Shown piece after piece: positions 45,045 to 57,954 of a stretch of DNA of 64,000 nt. The notes under the pieces were generated by a model. That model saw nothing but the letters and a program-made list of their open reading frames with translations. It searched no databases and had not been told where the DNA came from. Both the position numbers and the translations under genes were made by a program. The stretch's first letter is position 1. Each line of letters opens with the position of its first letter. Origin of the DNA: Gerris lacustris (Eukaryota; Arthropoda; Insecta; Hemiptera; Gerridae); the NCBI GenBank assembly GCA_951217055.1, contig OX578277.1, positions 14,749,218-14,813,217 of the forward strand. Reading direction: 5' to 3'.

Positions 45045-45415
45045 ATAATTACAAGATAAAAAGAACTTTTTATATACTACGTTTTTAAATTTCCTGTCAT
45101 AAATCATAAATTTGAAACCCGTCAGAATGAAGATCGTAAATATGGGATATGTCAAAACAAATAAAATAACTTGCGGATTTTTTCCGAACTAACTTTCCAT
45201 ACAGCAAAATTTGCTGAAAATGAATTAAATGTTGCTGAAAGATGGCTAAAAGTATTAAAATAATGCATTGTCATCGTATTCTGAGCTATTCTAAAAGTTT
45301 CAAATGTCTAGCTACTCGGGAAGTTAGTTAAAAATCGATTGCAAGATTTGTACTGGACAAACAAACAAACAAGAAAGCAAGCTAATAAAAACGTAGTAAA
45401 ATGATTATTTCCGTG
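45045..45415 (-). repeat. Dispersed repeat, family C
   Basis: Reverse orientation: from TATACTACGTTTTTAAATTT to GCTAATAAAAACGTAGT. It corresponds to the short form. Confidence 0.8.
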
Positions 45416-45645
45416 TTGTTAAATCTTAAACATTTTATGTAATTTGAGTTGGTGGCCTACGATGAGGCACTTACTCCTTACTCACTATTGTTTCATAATT
45501 GATACGTAGTTAGTTTTTGTCCGCATATTCTGTAGGTTTATCTTGTATTTTAGCATTCCATATACATATTCAAATCCTTACGTCGGAATCTATTTTTTTT
45601 CTCTGTGTTTATTCTAATTTATACAATATATATTAGTCATTGCTG

Positions 45646-45647
<2 letters not shown>

Positions 45648-45731
<84 letters not shown>
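45648..45731. repeat. (TA)n microsatellite
   Basis: Alternating T and A. Confidence 0.95.
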
Positions 45732-46347
<616 letters not shown>

Positions 46348-46371
46348 GGTATATGTATATGTATTTCTAGT

Positions 46372-46857
46372 GGATTTCTTGTAAGCACGATAGCTCTCGA
46401 ACTAATTGACGTATCAAAATAAAACGCACCGAAAAATCAAGCTCGTTGAGATGAGGATCCCCTTGAAATATGGGATCTTTATGACGTCATTAACCCCTAA
46501 TGAGTCATCAAAGATTTAAAAAAAATACAAAAAATCAAGTGAGGTAACGCTTCTTATGTTTTTTAGGATCCTGAATCCAAAAAAAAGTTACCATGGCGAT
46601 TCGAATAATAATTTAATAATAATAATACTAGTAATAACAATAATTTGTTGCGGATTTCTTGTAAGCACGATAGCTCTCAAATGAATTGACGTATCAAAAT
46701 GAAACTTGAACCTAAAAATCAAGCTCGTTGAGATGAGGATCCCTATTAAAAATGGGATATTTATGACGTCATCAACCCCTCCTGATGAGTCACCAAAGAT
46801 TTAAAGAAATACAAAAAATCAAGTGAGGTATCGCTTCTTATGTTTTTTAGGAGCCTT
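46372..46857. repeat. Direct duplication, 280-bp period
   Basis: GGATTTCTTGTAAGCACGAT starts at 46373 and 46653. Both copies share CAAGCTCGTTGAGATGAGGA and a TCAAGTGAGGTA...GCTTCTTATG block. Confidence 0.85.
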
Positions 46858-46988
46858 TGGAAATTTGTAGTTCAATGTTGTGCAGTTTAAACTTCTTTTA
46901 AACTACTATCTTAACTTAAAATAACACACACAATGGTAGTAGTTATGAAGGAAGTTTAACCTGCACAACATTGAACTACAAATTTCCA
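46858..46988. mobile_element. Palindromic MITE, ~36-bp inverted repeats
   Basis: TGGAAATTTGTAGTTCAATG at the left, complement at the right (to 46988), with an AACTTC/GAAGTT inner end and an A/C-rich loop. Confidence 0.8.
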
Positions 46989-47039
46989 ATGGAAAATCGC
47001 TCGGCTTGCGGAACCCCGCGGTAGGATTTTTATATATCT

Positions 47040-47120
47040 TTCTTCTAAGTTAGTTATAAGTAAGTTTCTTATATATACGATATAGAGGCCCGTGGTTCGA
47101 GTCCCGACGCTGGAGTGTAT
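47040..47120. repeat. tRNA-related SINE remnant
   Basis: GGTTCGAGTCC (47094-47104) is a perfect B-box in a CCCGTGGTTCGAGTCCCGAC context. The upstream A-box is not clear and the surrounding sequence cannot form a tRNA cloverleaf. Confidence 0.45.
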
Positions 47121-47849
47121 TTCTCTCTGTCAATCTCCCGTTGTTAATAATAATTATAGTTTGATATAAATATACATTGAAACATTTAAGATTATCGAAT
47201 CTACTCAGGAGAGAATGTTTAAAACGTGAAAAAATGGAAGGCCTCATTAACTCATAACTAACTAACGTATTGCATCGAATATAAGACGCCATCGAATTTA
47301 CGACACACCCTAATTTTGAGAATGTAATTGGTAAAAAAAAAAATTAATGCAAGACACCTTTCAATAGCTTTAGTATAATTACAAGTTTGATTTTCATCAT
47401 TAACATAAACATAGGTTAATTTAGTCACACATTAAAACTAATTTAATCAGACATAGTAGAGTGAAATTGCTTGAAAATGAGTCGTCTTTCCATGATCGAA
47501 ATAGCGCTAAAACTGACGAACAATGGAAACAATGAAATAAAGAACCACGAACTTTCCGTAAATTCCAAAACTAGCTGTAACATTTTTTTATTTGTAACTT
47601 TATATAACTTTACCCTCCTGCACTCGCAAGCTGAGAGCGCACCGCCGCATGTTTAGAAAAAAATTTAAACAACACCTAGGGAGACTTTATTGTCATTTGT
47701 CGGCTTTCCACCTTCTAAGAAGGTCTCTCTCCTTAAAAAATTTATTCAGAAGAAAGTTTATCATCTTCATTCTCTGGTGAGATAACCTAGTGCTTTATTC
47801 CGTCCCCTCAAAGCAGCTTAAGTGATATAAACAAATACATCAATAGAAA
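47121..47849. other. No gene; repeat scrap at 47273-47330
   Basis: CGAATATAAGACGCC and CGAATTTACGACACACCC recur in altered form at 48018-48080. Confidence 0.5.
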
Positions 47850-48010
47850 GGCCCCCATACACGGTCATAATGTTTGCGCAAACATTTTGACCGTGTATGG
47901 GGCTGTTTGCTGTTTGCGCAAACATGACGTTTGTATGTCCTAAATTTGCCCGACATCAGGTTTGCGCAAACATTATGTTTGGACAAAATGTTTGATCGTA
48001 TTTGGGAGCC
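47850..48010. mobile_element. Palindromic MITE with repeated TGTTTGCGCAAACA
   Basis: Outer ends GGCCCCC...GGGAGCC. The left half is a perfect 15-bp hairpin CCCCATACACGGTCA/TGACCGTGTATGGGG around TGTTTGCGCAAACA (47871-47884). The same palindrome recurs at 47911-47924 and as GGTTTGCGCAAACA at 47959-47972. Confidence 0.75.
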
Positions 48011-49605
48011 TTCAGACACCTTCGAATTTAAGACGCACTCGCTATTAGGACGCCCTCGAATTTTAGACGCACCCAATTTTGAGTGCTCAAAATCATGAAA
48101 AAAAATGCCTTTTAAATTCAACGCAATACGGTATTCCCACTTAATGATTAGGTGAAGAATTATTGAAATTTGTTAATTAATTATTGAAGTTTGTTATGGA
48201 GACGAAGTACTTAAAAGAGCGTGGAGTGGAATTTTTGATGGGCATGAGTAATACTAGATTTGGCTGTCGTCAAATTGTCCGAAGTGCCATTTAGTATTTT
48301 ATCCATTTTTTAATCTTAAATCTGGTCAATGCAAAGAATCTTAAATCTCTAGATACACTATTTTTTATTATATAACAACAATGAAAGCTGTAGAAAATAA
48401 AATATAAGGGAAAAGAATAAGAAAAAGGGTCTGGTTGCAAAACTAGAGTTTTGGGAGAAATGTGAGAGAAAAATAAAGCTTAAGGGTATCGAGAAGTAGG
48501 GAACTCCGGGATAGAGTTAACCGACATCTGGCCTCAGGGTAAACTAATGGTCCTAAAAAGTTTGTTTTTACTCAAGCACGGAGCCCAGCAAGGCTTTAGT
48601 AACTTGGACTGAGATGAACTCAACCTAAACATTTTCCTTGGCCTAGAAATCATGTTGACTGGTCTCTGGGAAAAACACGAGGGTGGTTTGTCTCGAGGCG
48701 ATATCAGCGGTTTGATTAGCACCGCACGACAGATCTTCATTTAGCTTCTCAAACTGTTAAGTCACATCGTCACAAAACTCACCCTTTAATCACACTTTTA
48801 CCTTATCGATTATTGGAAATAAAATTCAACTCACCTATATTAACTTCATTTCAAAAATAGAACGTAAATATCTGAAATGAGTTTCCGACAGTTTTTCTCC
48901 TTTAAGCGAATTCTCGAAGAAAATTAAGCTATTGCAATGGCTCCAAAATTTTTGTAATGCGAATTTTTGAAAATTTTCTCCATGGCAATCCGATTCAGAC
49001 TATTCTTAATCAATTCCTGAAATGTAACATTTTTTTATGTATGTATGTTAAAATGTTAAAATTTAAATAATATAAAAAAAGGAAGGCCCGAATTTTTGGA
49101 GTCCATTTAGGGGTCAAATTTTGAAAATTTAGGGTCAAAAATAGCATAAAAACCTGGTTTTTTTTTTGGTTTTTTTTAAAATTTTACCCTCCTCCTATAA
49201 GAAAAAAAAATGACAAAATGTACATAACAACACTAACTGTACTGCACGACATGCATCTTGAAGGGTCTATACTATTTTAACTTTTGCACCCCGTACCCCT
49301 TAATATCTTAAACATATTATTACCATGTAGTATATTCGGAATCAGCGTAAAATTTTCTGTTAGACCTAGGATCCGTAATAGCTGCGCATGCGCAAATCTA
49401 AAATTTGTTGTAACTGCCATAACTCCGGAATTTATAGACCAATATTTCAGGGATTGAGCGGGTTAGCCCTAGACGGTCCTCTAAGAATTTTATTGCCGTC
49501 GTACCAACCAATAGCAACGTATGCGCATGTGTAAACGTTAATTAAAAAAAAAAGCCACGATTTCTCAGTTCCTATAGTAGACCAATGTTGCTCAAATTCA
49601 CGGGG
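48011..49605. other. Repeat scraps; no gene seen
   Basis: 48018-48080 holds GAATTTAAGACGCACTCG-type repeats. 48906-49045 pairs with 29808-29944. The rest is unrecognised. Confidence 0.5.
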
Positions 49606-49606
49606 G

Positions 49607-49658
<52 letters not shown>
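49606..49658. repeat. Poly(T) tract
   Basis: About 50 T in a row; assembly length is unreliable here. Confidence 0.9.
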
Positions 49659-49659
<1 letters not shown>

Positions 49660-51164
49660 TGTTTATATCTTTTATAATACGCAGCTTTCTTTGAAAATAC
49701 GCTGATTAAGTCATGGTGCTTTTATAATGACTGTTTATTTTATCTTTTTATTAGTAAAGTTTTTTCTTAGTCTGAGGGTTTGTTAAAATAAAAGTTGTTA
49801 TTTTCCAATTTATCCCGCAATTTCATTTAATTTTCGAATGGGGTGTCAAATGAAAGCTCCTGAAGAGTAGATTACAAATATATACAACATTTTATGAGTA
49901 TTGTGCCAATATTGCATTTTTAGTTTTTAGCGTCACAATGTTTCCCCAAATTTATACTCTATAATCTAAACATATAAGTAATTTCCCTGGAAAAATAAAA
50001 AATAGCTATAATTGTAAATAGTGAGAGGTCAGGTTCGATTACACGCCAGGGAGGAATTATTTTTATGGTAAATTCTAATGAATTACCGTAAGAATTCTGA
50101 ATATATTTAATATATTGATTTGATAATTATTTGTTGTTAAAAGTAACAACGAAAGACTGAAACAATTAACAAATGTCTAAGACTGATCGAAATATTATGT
50201 ATATGAGAAAGTTTAATGCGAGTTCAACAGATTTTTTAAGAAATTTTCCTATTTCTAAAAGGGGGGGGGGGGGCATATATTCTCTCTTATCAATTATTTT
50301 TCTTTATTCTGTATTTGTACTACTCTAACTGATTTTAATATTTATTAATTAGGAATTAATAAGTAAAATCAGTTAATAACTAAGAAAATTAGTTAGACTT
50401 AATCATCAAATCAAATAACTTAAAAATTATAATTTAAAAATAAATAAACTTGAAATAAATCAGAAGTTCAAACTTCTAATTTTGTTTTTATACCTGCAAC
50501 TGTAAAAGAAAATACGAATAAATATGTTTGGCTGCGGTGAAGGTAGAGAGATTTAATTAATCAATTTAAATTGTTTGAGTCTATTAACAAGGCAGTACAC
50601 CTTGACAGCTTTACGATTATAAACTCTATACTTAAAAAGTACACAATTAAACTCTCTGAATAAAAAAATAAAAATAAATACTGCACTCAGTCACTGACTT
50701 TCGCCTTTTAGTAGATATTTTATCTTAATAATATTTTTAAAAAAAATATATATATTGCATACTGTAAAATATTTTTTATGTCCTATTATATTTTATAATC
50801 TATAGGTTCAAAGTAAACTTTCATTACGATTATTTAAAGATTTATTTAATCTTTTAAATGCGCTTAACAGGGGAAAATATAATGGTGATGGTAGTAAAAG
50901 ACGAAAAAGGCATAGAGGATCATTTTTCTTTTGGATTTTTATGGTTGATATCACGTATCTACTCTCACCATGTCTAGCTCATAATATGACGTAAATAATT
51001 ATGGTTTGTTACTTACGTAGTTAACAAAAAATCCTTTTTTACATATAATTACTTAATTTGTTTACCCAAATTAATTTTATTTTATTTTTTGATCAAATAA
51101 AATCACCGTCACATAATCAACGTCACAAAATTACCGTCACAAAACCAAGCGTCACGAAATCTAC
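49659..51164. other. ACTTTCTC family fragments; no gene seen
   Basis: 50010-50110 includes the B-box-like GGTTCGATTACACG and the downstream block of that family, and 50195-50240 includes ATATGAGAAAGTTTAATG. The rest is AT-rich. A G homopolymer is near 50262-50273. Confidence 0.5.
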
Positions 51165-52385
51165 CGATGACGATAACTTGAGTAAAAGATGACCGAGTTA
51201 GTTGTAATTTGGTACACATGTTCATTTTACCAATGCCCAAGCTGAGTTCGTTAGACAACGTTATCCGCCCAAGCGTTCACACGCAACGCTCGCGTAAACG
51301 TAAGCTTCAAATTTAAAATTGGGATTTTAGGACTGGAAAAAATACTAACTTCATCTATTTAATGAGACAAACAATTTTTGTAAATACATTTTTTACTTTC
51401 TCATATAAAGAGAAAGTATTGTGATGGCGCGAAAATTCGATTTTGAGATTTTGATGGATTTACACGTTTGGAGGTCCCCTGAGTCCAAAAAAGTGGTTTT
51501 TAAAAAATGTCAGTCCGTCGTCTGTCGTCTGTGCAGACGCCTAGAGCCTAAACTACTGGGCCGATTTTGACGAAATATGGCATACATGTTCAGAAAAATC
51601 ATACCCCGAGGCGAAATCGAGAAATGAATTTTAGCTCTTAATTTGGGGGCGCTACCCCCCAAAAACTCTGAAAAAACGCGAAAAAAAATATTTCTCGAAA
51701 ACGGTTCCGACGATTTTGTTTAAAAAATTCTAAAATGTAGTCCATTTAAATACGATTCTAACGATATAAGCCGTTTTCCCGGGAAAAATCTAGTTCCTGA
51801 GAAAATAGCTTAAAGCGCGAATGGAGAGAGCTCGGGTTCGATTCCCCGCCCAGGAGAAGTTATTTTCATGATAAATTTTGATGAAATGTTCAATAATAAT
51901 TAAATGTACATACGAAAACTAATAAATGGAAAACACTCGGCTATGTAATTATGAACTCGTATATGAGAAAGTTTGTCTGAGTTGTCTCGGACCGATTTTT
52001 TAGTAAATCGAACACCCACACTGCTATGAAGTGATAAGGATCGCTACATTTATTAAAGCGGACTTAAACGTTTAAAATAAAGATAACAACGTTTTTACCG
52101 ATATGTTACGTGTTACGTTCTAACGCAACGATTTTAATCAAACTTCTTACACATCGTCTAAAGTACGATTGAAGCAGGCATGTAAAACTTCAACCTGATA
52201 CAAGCAGTCGTTTTTAAGTAGGCAAAATATATATTTTATAATTTTTTAAATTAGTAGGCCGGGTAGGTAGAAAACAGTCTTATTTCCTACCAACTACAAA
52301 CATACTCTTTAACTATAAACTCATCATGATTAACTTTTATCTCAATATTCAATACATATTTATTGTATAAGACGCTTGCTTTAAT
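51165..52385. mobile_element. TA-element copy split by an ACTTTCTC element
   Basis: 51165-51395 and 52003-52385 together match the TA-element at 41616-42379 in order (GATAACTTGAGTAAAAG, CAACGCTCGCGTAAACG, GCGGACTTAAACGTTT, ACTCATCATGATT, GACGCTTGCTTTAATGATA). Confidence 0.75.
51396..51994 (+). mobile_element. ACTTTCTC element, full length, 599 bp
   Basis: ATTTTTTA flanks it on both sides (51388-51395 and 51995-52002), and the paralogous TA-element at 41616-42379 shows the empty site with a single ATTTTTTA. It contains CTTTCTCATATA near the left end, TATATGAGAAAG near the right end, a GTCTGTCGTCTGTGCAGACG block, and a perfect B-box GGTTCGATTCC (51835-51845). No protein. Class unknown; an 8-bp duplication would fit hAT-like transposition. 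Confidence 0.75.
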
Positions 52386-53464
52386 GATACAAATTATGAT
52401 TTTCTTTTAATTTTGCCTTAATCCTGCATAGGTACAAACAGTTCGTTACTTTTAATTTTGTCTCTTTTCTAACTCCACCATGTATAAGTAGTTAGCAATG
52501 TATACGTACTTAGCAGTGTGATATTATTATTTATATTTAATGAAAAATGTAAGGACCTTTGTTCCTACCGGGTGCCCCGCGACACCAGATGTTTTTTTCT
52601 CTTATATATGGTGATAAATTTAGATAAATGATTAAGTCTTATCTTTTTTTATAATTAATATTATTTATAAATATATTTAAATTTACGTTTTCACTATTTC
52701 TAATTTAATTAGCAACTTCTTTGCCACCCCCTATCTTTAATAATAGCCATTTTTTTACTTCGACATGAGACTTTGATTAAGTTAATCTAATTAAGATTGT
52801 AGACTATGGTAAGGGTGGGATGATAACAACTTAATTGATTTTAGTTAATCGGTTAAACGTCTTAACGGTAGTAATTCCTCGAGTACGGCTGGTTTTTCAC
52901 TAGGAGGACGTTCGTCACAGCTGGGAACGTTTTTCATGTGACGCCCAAGAACGAAGTGCATAACTTACATTAAGCTTTTTCACACAAAAACGTCGCCATC
53001 GCATGCAACTGCGATGAACGGCACCTAGTGCGTGACACCAGCGTGAACATTATGAGAAAATTATATCACGAATTTGAGAGGAAAATAAAAATATACATAC
53101 GTTTAATTGATATAGTAGATAGATCTTAAGGTGTGAAATCATAAAATATTAATCCATTTCGATTAAAATTTTGCCCGCTAGGATCTCTGATATCATTTTA
53201 TATATAATTTAGAACTTCTATCGGCGAAATATAGTACTACAATGAATACAAGTTAAACCCAATCTACCTCCTATTATATTCTATCTTCCTGGCACGATAT
53301 TTAAGAGTGCCACATTGTCCATGTAGTTTATTTAAATTTCAGCCCGCCTAGCGTCAAAATATTATACTATAAATGAAAACCTTACGACCTCCTGTTAAAT
53401 CCAAACTTCCTGCCACGATATTTAAAAGCGTCATATTTTTCGTGATGTAACTATTTTCTGTTCC
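52386..53464. other. No gene; possible degraded foldback at 52880-53045
   Basis: 52880-53045 is GC-richer with CGT-containing words and weak inverted symmetry. 52555-52600 resembles 39195-39235. Confidence 0.45.
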
Positions 53465-54030
53465 CCAGAGCTATAACATATCCATGTTAAAACATCCTTC
53501 TGTACCCCAGAGCTAAAACAAATATTCATGTTAAAACATCCTTCTGTACCCCACAGCTATAACATATTCATGTTAAAACATCCTTCTGTACCCCAAAGCT
53601 GTAACGTATCCATGTTAAAACATCCTTCTGTACCCCAAAGCTGTAACGTATCCATGTTAAAACATCCTTCTGTACCCCAAAGTTATAACGTATCCATGTT
53701 AAAACATCCTTCTGTACCCCAAAGCTATAACATATCCATGGTAAAACATCCTTCTGTACCCCAAAGCTATAACATATCCATGGTAAAACATCCTTCTGTA
53801 CCCCAAAGCTATAACATATCCAAGTTAAAACATCCTTCTGTTCCCCAAAGCTATAACGTTTCCATGGTAAAACAGCCTTCTGTACCCCAAAGCTATAACA
53901 TATCCATGGTAAAACATCCTTCTGTACCCCAAAGCTATAACATATCCAAGTTAAAACATCCTTCTGTTCCCCAAAGCTATAACGTTTCCATGGTAAAACA
54001 GCCTTCTGTACCCCAGAGCTAATAACATAT
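53465..54030 (+). repeat. Minisatellite, 42-bp unit, about 13 copies
   Basis: Units contain AAAACATCCTTCTGTACCCC and AGCTATAACATATCCATG. The period is 42 bp (14 codons), so one frame stays open over 53528-54022 and would encode MLKHPSVPQSYNVS-type 14-residue repeats. The last part has a 126-bp higher-order repeat (CCAAGTTAAAAC at 53820 and 53946). Whether it is translated is unknown; no promoter, splice site or conserved flank supports it. Confidence 0.9.
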
Positions 54031-54894
54031 CCATGTTAATAATGTAAATTATTTTCTTCTTTGGATTTATTTTTGAAATTTCTTTCTTTGAGACCTCATT
54101 GATAGCAAGAAGGTTCTCGTTCCAATGATCTATTTAACAACTACTTATCCCTCAAGTCTAATTACTCATTAAGTAAAATTAGGAAAATTATTTAAATGTT
54201 TATAAAAAATATGGAAAATTGTAATTTTATTGTTTTTCTTTTTTTGGTTTTTGTTCTAAAACTTTTGGTGGAATAAATATTATTATTATTATTATTATTA
54301 TTATTGATGTCACTCGATAATGACTAACTGAAGTGGTTTGAAAAGGTCGGTTAGAACTAAACATTTTCAATTAGTTTATTTGTTAGTAAACAAACTTTAT
54401 AACTGTTAGATAGATTTCGCTTATAAAAGCTTAATAATGCTGTATAACTCAAGAAGTCAGGAGTTGAAGAGATCTCTTAAACTAGAAGTTTTATTAAGTT
54501 TGAAAAGATCAAAGTAACCACGGTCAAATCATACCGCAACTGGATAGTTAAGGAAGTCATCTTAACGAGAAGTAGTCGGGAAACTTTGCCGGAGAAGATG
54601 AGTTCACACTTTCCCTAACAACTTGTAAACTAAGATGGATACCCTTGAAAACTTGTGAGTGGAAAACCTCTCTGCTCCTTAACCAAGATCAAAGGGAATC
54701 CTTGATGATTGAGATTTCAGTTTCACTGCCTTTTATCTAGATTTATAAACAAATATAACTGCATAACTCCTACATCCATGGGCGTAGCCAGGTTTTGACT
54801 TAGGTGCGGCCCAGAATGTACAAATACTCTGTTAATGGAATACAGGGAGGGGGGGGGGGGGGGGGGACATAAGTGTCGTTAGAAAAATTCTTAG
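54031..54894. other. No gene seen; G homopolymer near 54846-54866
   Basis: AT-rich with an (ATT)n run near 54278-54304. Confidence 0.5.
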
Positions 54895-55160
54895 TGAGGG
54901 GATAAGAGCCTCAAAAAATATGGCGCTGTGAGAGCACGCTCGTCTCTGATAAGTCCTATCTCTGATCTCCTTGGTCTGGTATAGGTCCAGAGTTGGGTGG
55001 GCATCGTCGGGCCCCTGATGAGTCAGACGCGACGAAACGATTGCAGGACATGGCGTAATGCCGAGCCAACATCTTGATGACGTAAGTCTGATGTTGGAAC
55101 AGTTCCTATGTGCCATTTTCCCGTGGCACATCCCTTGGTGTCTCTCACTCACACAAAATG
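54895..55160 (+). repeat. Ribozyme-bearing dispersed repeat, copy 2
   Basis: Collinear with 17160-17395: GAGAGCACGCTCGTCTCTGA, GGTATAGGTCCAGAGTTGGG, the hammerhead-like core, a CCAACATC/GATGTTGG hairpin, and the CATCCCTTGGTGTCTCTCAC end, followed by a short TATATATA stretch. Confidence 0.8.
54992..55070 (+). ncRNA. Hammerhead-ribozyme-like motif, copy 2 (better preserved)
   Basis: CTGATGA (55015-55021), stem II GTC/GAC, GAAAC (55034-55038). Stem III can form from ACG (55037-55039) and CGT (55054-55056), giving a GTA cleavage triplet with A at 55057. Stem I can form from GGCAT (55000-55004) with ATGCC (55058-55062) and GTTGG (54992-54996) with CCAAC (55066-55070). Ten extra bases lie between GGCAT and the core, which is not standard for type I. 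Core conservation in two diverged copies supports function now or in the past; cleavage is unproven. Confidence 0.5.
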
Positions 55161-56235
55161 TTGTATATATATAAATTATATAGGGTGGGCAAAAAAACCG
55201 CACTTTTTTTAACACTTATAGCTACGCTTCTGTAATAGATAGAGATATGAGATTTATGGGGTATGAAAACTACATTCTTCTACTTTAAATTTCATATCTA
55301 TAACTTAACAAACTATTGGGTAAAAGTCCCGCAATGATGTTTCAATTATTATTTCGTTCCTACAGTTGACCGATGAAGTGGTTGTTATCGCACTCAAAAT
55401 AGTACGCAAAACAGCAGATTCCTGCACTTACTACTTTACCACACTCGTTTTACTTTACCGCACTCATTTTACTTTATCGCACTCCAGTGTTCCAACTTAC
55501 GAACATAAAGAACTTAAATCTAAAAAAAGATTAAATAATCCATGTTATAATAATAATAACAATGACAACTAATGATTATTTTTTAACTAACTACATGATT
55601 TAATCACTATATATATCAAATATAAAAATGTTAAAATATAAAAAAGTAAAGATAGACGATCTAAAAAAAAGAATCAAATGTGATGAGTAAGTGTTATGAT
55701 GAAAAATAATAACAGCTCTTGGTCAGGTTTGCTGAATCAGGCAAAAAAAAAGGCAACACTGCGGCTATAAACAGAACAGCTGGTTTAGTTGATATTGTAA
55801 AACCTTTTTACATGTTGATGAACACTCTATTATTTTATATTTTATTTAGGTACAGATAAAAAAAACTAACTGTAGGAAAAATTTAATGTGTAACTTGAGC
55901 TTAAAGTGTCTTTGCCGCACTTGAGAAACCTTTCCACCCTCGCCTGCGGCTCGTGCGTAAATATTTCTCTCGAGTGCAGCAAAGTGCCACTTTGCGCACT
56001 AGTTGCACAAATAATTATTTGCGAATCATCGGTAAGCTAAAATCATGTTTTTTACTTTTGACTGATCCTCGCTATCCTAAAATTTATTTATTTCGAAGTC
56101 AACATTCTCAATTTCTTAGGTATAATGTTGGCATCGCGTGGCTCTATCATTGACAATGAACGTAATGCAATAAATATTAAGAAAATAGTTAAGTAATAAT
56201 AACGAATTGATAGTGAAAGACGATTATTGTAGTAG

Positions 56236-56237
<2 letters not shown>
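55161..56237. other. Family D fragment, then unrecognised
   Basis: 55180-55260 matches 13300-13383. 56123-56151 is the right end of the TA-element (GGCATCGCGTGGCTCTATC on the + strand). No gene. Confidence 0.5.

Positions 56238-56309
<72 letters not shown>
56238..56309. repeat. (TA)n microsatellite
   Basis: Alternating T and A. Confidence 0.95.
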
Positions 56310-56311
<2 letters not shown>

Positions 56312-57954
56312 TAACAACTCCTCTCTTGTAAAACCAATAATAGTACATTACGCGTCGAGTGCGAAAAGTAGCAATTTGCATGCGAGTGTGGAATTTGCAC
56401 CCGAGCAACAGCGAGAGTAGTAAAACTACACGAGCAATGCAAAATGCCGTTTTTGCACGAGTTGCGTACCGTACTTTATCTACAATTGTTTGATTTTAAT
56501 AATAAATACAGAAAAAAAAATAAAAATAAACTTCCTGTATGTAAGTTCGTATTTCTCTTTTGATAAAGATGAAATTAATTCATTAGTTGTATTTTGTGTG
56601 GAATTAATTATTTCGGGAGGCGTATTATTCTCCTCATATTCGTCATAATCACTTAAATCACGCATTGATTTTCACAATAAACTCGATATAAGCAGTTACT
56701 TTTATTAAAGAAACATCAAATTAGTTTTGTTAAATGTAAACAAACTCGCTAATCTTGCGGAAAGGTGAAGAATTTACTTCTTTACCGCCCTAGGGCGGAA
56801 AAAAAAATAGGAATTCTTCAGAATTATGAGACGCGCATGCGCAATGAATACAAGTACGTAAACAATCATTTTCTACGCATCTAAACAAAGATATAATGTT
56901 TATATTTCGTAACAATCATAGATAAAAGATATTTGTTTAAAAAAATGTCTGGTAGTTGTGATGTATATTTTAGTTATATTAATGTAAGTAATTATTGTTT
57001 AGCTATAAGCAGTTGAAAAACAAAAATGTTATACCTGGCTCATAAACCTATACCTTTACTGGGTTCCGCCTTTGATCTCAACTTCATATCCCTTACCTTG
57101 TTCCTTCCGTCTAGCTTCTTATAAAGCCTAAGCTCCATATTATACAGCCCTAGTCTGCCCCAACTTGTATTGTTAGTTTGTCATAAAAGTTAGTAATCTA
57201 GTTACCTTAGTACAGAATTCACTCTTACTAAGTTAACACGCACACTGAAAATGATATTATAAGTCGAAACGCGTGTGAATTTTAATACAAAATTGTGGTG
57301 ACAATATTGTTATTTTAGTTTCTACCAACCTCTTTAGTCATAAAGAATATAACTTTATCATTTAAGTATCATATATAACTACTACAATATAAAAACGCTA
57401 AGTTCATTAAATGCTTAATTAAAACAAATCTCAGTAGTTACATTATAAATTCCTCATATACTTCTTGAGCTCTTAGCCTTGGTTCGTAGTATCTGGGGCA
57501 CATTCCATCAGTAAATTTTAATCCTATCATTAACAGATTTTCTGCCCTCCATACTTGGATATAAATATTTATTATTGAGAATTCTTAACTAAATTAATTA
57601 CTTTTTGATAATTAAAAAAGTCTTAAAATACGAATGTTAAAGAAATAAAAGCTCTTGTCTAATTCTAAATTAGAACTATACTGCATAATGGACTGTATTT
57701 GTATTAATATTTTTTTTTAGAATACTTCTGATTTAAATTGTTAATTGGTTAAAAGTAATCCTACATAATTAAATGATTATTTCATAAATTTACTACTGAA
57801 AATAATTGAAATCAACAACAAGGCTATAGCTTCAGGGTTTTTTCTTAAAAAAAAAAATTATAAGTCAGAAAAAAAAATATATTTATTTATATTTTGGAAT
57901 AACTAAAATATATTGCGATTACTGTAAGTGTTTTAATAATGATTATTTTACTAA
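56310..57954. other. No supported gene
   Basis: 56340-56470 has words such as GAGTGCGAAAAGTAGC and GCACCCGAGC but no known element. 57283-57345 pairs with 32320-32385. A short minus-strand frame at 56480-56665 lacks recognisable features. Confidence 0.45.

Noticed and set aside
47094..47104. tRNA gene suggested by GGTTCGAGTCC
   Set aside because: No cloverleaf or A-box at the right distance; treated as SINE remnant.
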